From Cenococcum geophilum 1.58 (lineage: Eukaryota > Ascomycota > Dothideomycetes > Gloniales > Gloniaceae): a stretch of DNA of 64,000 nt. This document shows positions 60,560-64,000 of the stretch, piece by piece. A program made the position numbers and the translations under genes. The notes beneath the pieces were generated by a model. The model made no database searches, was not told where the DNA came from, and saw nothing but the letters and a program-made list of their open reading frames with translations. Position 1 is the stretch's first letter; each line of letters begins with the position of its first letter. The stretch is taken from positions 2,046,001-2,110,000 of the forward strand of contig KV748185.1 in the NCBI GenBank assembly GCA_001692895.1. Reading direction: 5' to 3'.

Positions 60560-61980
60560 CTAAGATCTTATAGGAACTATAACTCCTTTTAGGATAACGC
60601 CAACCTTATCTCTAAGAAGATAATATTAGACCTTAAAAAAGGATATATTAGAATCGCGATAGGGCCTATTATAGTCTTACCTCTTAGCCTAGTGCTAAAA
60701 TCGGATAGAGAATACCGCTAAATTTACAATCTCTCCTTTCTACTAGTATCTTTAGTTAATAACGCAATCCTAGAAGAATATAGAGCACTAGTATATACTA
60801 TAGTTACCGCTATTTAAGCCCATATTATTTCTGCAGGTTGTAGATATCTACTGCTTAAAAGAGATATTAAAGACGCGTTTTATATAGTCCCCCTATCTTA
60901 TAGGGTAAGAATATTAATAGGCTTCTCCTAGAAAGGTATTGCTTACTAGAAATACTGCCTATCCTTTAGTCTTTAAACTGCGCCGCTTATATTTAACCTC
61001 TTTGCGAAAGGCCTATACTAGATACTCTATTTATAACTGCCTTATAAGGTAAAATACTACCTAGATAACTTTATCTTTATCCTTACTAACCTGAATGACT
61101 TAGCGGCTATTACCCAGACTTATATCTCTATTACTAACTCCCTAGGTATCCCTTAAAATAGCTCTAAAAATATAGCAGGAACTATTATTAAAGTTTTAGG
61201 ATATACTATTAATACCATATAAATGTAAACGCAATTATTACCACAGAAATAATTATATACTATTAAGAAAGTCACTACCGCACTTTAATACAGCTTATTA
61301 TTGTTCCTTTAAGCCTAGCAGCTTACGGGCTACCTTAAATAGTGCGCCTACGTAATTAAACTTAGTTAATCTTACTCTAGATTCCTCTAGATCTTTATTA
61401 CTGCTTAGCTAAAGACTTTAGCAAATAAGTATAAACCTAGGTAATTTAGCACTAAGTTATAAAGTGACTTATATATCTAGCTTAACCTACTTACTATAAG
61501 TAATAAGGTATTATTCTTTAACAACGTTAAGCGTACCTATATTTATCTCTTTACTAACGCCTCTACCCAGTTTCGGTTTAGCGGCTTTTACTTTTTTAAG
61601 GAATTTAAATATAAGGATAACTGGTAGTAGTACACAGCCAACCTCCCTTAATCTTAGGCGTTTAGTATATTGCCTAAGCCTAGTTAATAAATAGACTATA
61701 TTAATCTAAAAGAGATGCATGCTATTACTTACGTATTTAATCTATAGTCTACTAACTAGCAGTATAGCGCGCTATTTATTTATACTAATAGTATAGTGGT
61801 TTACTAGGGCATTAAAAAACCGTTATCCGTAGTATAGCAAATAAATCGCTCCGTAAGATTATGCTAGCTACTATAGCTTACGATATTATAATATCCGCGA
61901 AGTGGATCCTAGGTGATTTAAATAGCTTAGCTAATATACTATCTTAATTCTAGGCCGCGGCTATATATTAGTTCTACCCA
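60560..61980 (+). pseudogene. DIRS-type RT and RNase H, inactivated
   Basis: RT: CRYLLLKRDIKDAFYIVPLS (about 60,837-60,897), ILIGFS-x-KGIAY, LSFSL-x-TAPLIFNLFAKGL and the catalytic KYYLDNFIFIL (HYLDDFIFI expected) at about 61,052-61,085. The wording LPFGL..APFIFNLFAE..HW is characteristic of DIRS rather than Gypsy or Copia RTs. RNase H begins at about 61,545 with YLFTNASTQFRFSGFYF (TDAST expected). Stops replace Trp and Gln. Confidence 0.8.
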
Positions 61981-63330
61981 TACTAGGCCCTTAATTTATT
62001 ACTACTAAAGCTAATAAGTTTTTAATAAGTGCCGTAAACCTAATAGACTACTTACAACCGCCTATAAACTTTAAAGATAATATTAACGCGCCATCCGACC
62101 TCTACGCGCTTCTTCTTTAAAACGGCCTTACGCTAGTAACCTATAGGGACTATTCCTTAGTAGTTAACAGCTGGGAGTTATACTGCGCACTTAAAGGAGT
62201 CTCCCCCTACCTAGTAAAGCCGCGTAAACTAGGCGAATGGATTACCCGCTATACGTTTAGTACCTCCTAGCCATAGATAAATAGGCTTAAGGCCAAAACC
62301 TTACAAGCCTATATCTCTGTAATTTACTTACGCCACGTAGATTACGGCATCTTAATTACAGTATTTAAGAATCCTATAGTACACCGATTACTTACTAGAG
62401 CAGCTATTATCTCTCCCTTAGTAAAAAAGGATAAGTAACCTATTACTAGGGATATTCTAGCCTAGGTACGAAGGCCGACGGCTTTGAAAACGGTCCATCT
62501 GCTAAAACGTAAGGAACACCAAAATCTCTACCTTTTGGAATTCGTATGCAATTTTAACCCAACACCCAAAACTCTTAATTAAAGTATTATATGATAGAGA
62601 AGAAGCAGATTAGTTATTCCCTAGAATTTTACGATAGTTAAATTCAAGGCGCAATTGCTATTTATTTGTTATCGCGGGCCTAGAATACGCAAAATACTCG
62701 CTTAAAAAATTGGACCGTTTTCAAAGCCGTCGGCCTTCGTAGTAATACACGGCCCATTGCTACTAGATATTAACACTAATACTATATTTACCCTTATATT
62801 TGCTAGATTTCTATAGATAGGCGAGATTATATATACTATGGCGGAGCTTAAGAACCGAACGACCTTCCTAGCGAAAAAGGCTACTTAACACAATATTACC
62901 TTTACGCCTAGTGGGATAATATTCCGCCTTAACTAAAGCAAAGCCAATAAGTAATATTAGGGCGTTAACGTCGCCATTGCGGTGGTAGGCGGCCTATTAT
63001 ACCCAGTTACTACTATAATAAAGCTGTTTAATAGGGACCCTTAACCCCTTAACTCTCCCTTATTTAGTCTTAATAGTAAACCCTTTACCTCTTTAGGGGT
63101 TCGCAAGATCCTTTCCTCCCATCTAGTAGCTGCTGGGATTAACCTAAGTAGTTACTTAAACTACTCCTTCCGCTAGGGCGCTGTCTAGTTCGCTAAAGAT
63201 TTAGGGTGTTTATATTAGTAAATTCAGTAGCTAGGTTAGTAGTTATTAGAAGCCTTTCGCCTATATATTAAAACTAAGACCACTAACCTCTATCGCCTTA
63301 ACTCTTACTTCTAATGTAGTATACCGCTCT
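61981..63330 (+). pseudogene. Tyrosine recombinase, interrupted by a MITE and inactivated
   Basis: N-terminal part: YRDYSLVVNSWELYCALKG (62,144-62,200), LGEWITRYTFSTS, LKAKTLQAYISV and PITRDILA, ending at about 62,466. After the MITE it resumes DINTNTIFTLIFARFL-x-IGE (about 62,770-62,830), then TFTPSG, VNVAIAVVGGLLYP and LGVRKILSSHLVAAGINLS. The catalytic end SSYLNYSFR-x-GAV (63,150-63,185) corresponds to the GHSFRRGAA box; His is now Tyr and the second Arg a stop. LYIKTKT further on holds the expected nucleophile Tyr (YIK). No DDE integrase is present. Confidence 0.82.
62469..62739. mobile_element. MITE in the recombinase ORF, not RIPed
   Basis: 271 bp with long terminal inverted repeats: CGAAGGCCGACGGCTTTGAA at the left and TTCAAAGCCGTCGGCCTTCG at the right, extending through AACGGTCCA. 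TA flanks both ends (62,467-62,468 and 62,740-62,741). It is non-coding. CA and TG are abundant (CAATTTTAACCCAACACCCA), in contrast to the surrounding RIPed ORF. Confidence 0.93.
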
Positions 63331-63370
63331 TAGCGTAAGAATTACTAGGTAGTAGGTTAAGATATTAAGA

Positions 63371-63445
63371 GGGCCGCTAAGGCGCTAGTGGTAAGCGAGC
63401 TAATAGCAATTTTCTATACCAGGTATAAAAAATCCTAATTAGTTA
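63371..63445. repeat. Dispersed module 1, copy in the DIRS-order element
   Basis: It begins GGCCGCTAAGGCGCTAG, with the palindrome TTCTATACCAGGTATAAAA, then about ten (A/T)GCAGAAT-type repeats at 63,470-63,548. Confidence 0.8.
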
Positions 63446-63593
63446 GCTTATAACTTAGGGTTAGCAGAATATAGCAGAATATAATAATATAGCAGAACTT
63501 AGCAGAATTTGGCAGAATATAATAATATGGCAAAATATAGCAGAATGCGGTAATGTCTTGTTAGGCGTAGGAGCTTCGCTTAGGGATATCTAG

Positions 63594-63661
63594 CCGCTTT
63601 AGGGCAAATCCTTAGCAGATTTAAGTGCTAGGAACTAGTAAAACTGCTAAAAACTAGCCCT
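63594..63661 (+). repeat. Repeat B1 of the DIRS-order element
   Basis: It contains GTGCTAGGAACTAG and aligns with 63,894-63,955, with a small indel. Confidence 0.65.
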
Positions 63662-63737
63662 AGAGCGACCTTATAGCCCTACGCCTAATAATTATATAAA
63701 AATTAAAATATCCCCTTATATAACTGCGATAGATAGA

Positions 63738-63848
63738 TACTAGCGTCTATATATTGCTTAGCAGTATCTACCTTAGTAACGCATAATACTAAAACCTCCT
63801 ATAATATTCGCGAATATTAAATACAGTCACTATATAGCTAATTCGCTT
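63738..63848 (+). repeat. Repeat A2 of the DIRS-order element
   Basis: It is the partner of 59,140-59,250 and lies between B1 and B2. Confidence 0.88.
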
Positions 63849-63893
63849 TCTTTACCCGCCACCCCTTATACTTAGTATACATTATATATAGAT

Positions 63894-63955
63894 AGCGCTT
63901 TAAGGCAATTCTTTAGTAGGTGCTAGGAACTAGCAAAACCACTAAGAGCTAGCCT
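63894..63955 (+). repeat. Repeat B2 of the DIRS-order element
   Basis: It aligns with B1 (GCGCTTTAAGGCAA, GTGCTAGGAACTAGCAAAAC). It is close to the window end, so its outer limit cannot be fixed. Confidence 0.6.
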
Positions 63956-64000
63956 TAATGTAACTACTATAGTTAGATAGTCTTGTAGCTATAGGCTTGC

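Larger units (their letters stand above)
59140..63955 (+). mobile_element. Tyrosine-recombinase retrotransposon (DIRS order) with split direct repeats
   Basis: A terminal segment A1 (59,140-59,250) recurs as A2 (63,738-63,848). A second segment B1 (about 63,594-63,661) recurs as B2 (about 63,894-63,955). The order A1-ORFs-B1-A2-B2 is the split-direct-repeat plan known from PAT and Ngaro elements. Coding relics run Gag-like, RT, RNase H, tyrosine recombinase, with no DDE integrase. A MITE sits in the recombinase. All ORFs are RIPed. The A/B boundaries are approximate, and B similarity is lower than A similarity. Confidence 0.78.

Overview
This window looks like a repeat compartment of a filamentous ascomycete (Pezizomycotina) genome. 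Most of the 64 kb is transposable-element DNA saturated with C-to-T and G-to-A changes. CA and TG have become TA, Trp and Gln codons have become TAG or TAA, and reverse-transcriptase YLDD/YVDD boxes now read YLNN/YVNN. This is the signature of repeat-induced point mutation (RIP). Only three short stretches keep ordinary base composition and host-like genes. No rRNA, tRNA or CRISPR array was recognised.

Layout. 1-13,073: a Ty3/Gypsy chromovirus (A, plus strand, left end outside the window). Its 3' LTR is split by a complete Ty1/Copia element (B, minus strand, 6,679-12,918, TSD GTATT). 13,074-13,610: an older LTR-element end with a milder-RIP LTR. 13,672-16,427: a broken gene for a secreted M35-like metallopeptidase with a GH18-type C-terminal module. 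It is cut by a hAT-type non-autonomous element (14,317-15,140, 8-bp TSD). Copia element C (16,430-21,760, minus) sits two bases upstream of its ATG. 22,882-24,258: a RIP-degraded Myb/SANT-like gene. 24,273-30,436: a Tad1-type LINE (minus). 30,446-42,874: Gypsy chromovirus D (plus), inserted inside the LINE's target-site duplication and itself split by Gypsy E (33,751-40,038). 42,885-44,107: host or old-repeat DNA with a DUF6594-like relic. 44,108-50,503: Copia F (minus, TSD ATTAG). 50,504-53,040: unassigned AT-rich DNA. 53,045-54,950: a broken metzincin gene with strongly bacterial-looking architecture. 55,241-56,119: an intact Uma2-like PD-(D/E)XK gene, the only convincingly intact CDS. 56,568-58,321: a hAT-type non-autonomous element carrying satellite arrays. 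58,532-58,957: a foldback MITE. 59,140-63,955: a tyrosine-recombinase retrotransposon (DIRS order) with an apparent A1-ORFs-B1-A2-B2 split-direct-repeat layout, interrupted by a non-RIPed TA-flanked MITE.

The insertions can be ordered by nesting and by RIP load. Heavily RIPed LTR elements, the LINE and the DIRS-type element are old. The MITE at 62,469 and the hAT in the peptidase gene keep CA/TG and are younger. Both broken host-like genes carry RIP-type nonsense changes, which suggests RIP leaked from neighbouring repeats. The most unusual items are the DIRS-order element with split direct repeats, the bacterial-like metzincin relic, and two short palindromic modules that recur in unrelated element families.
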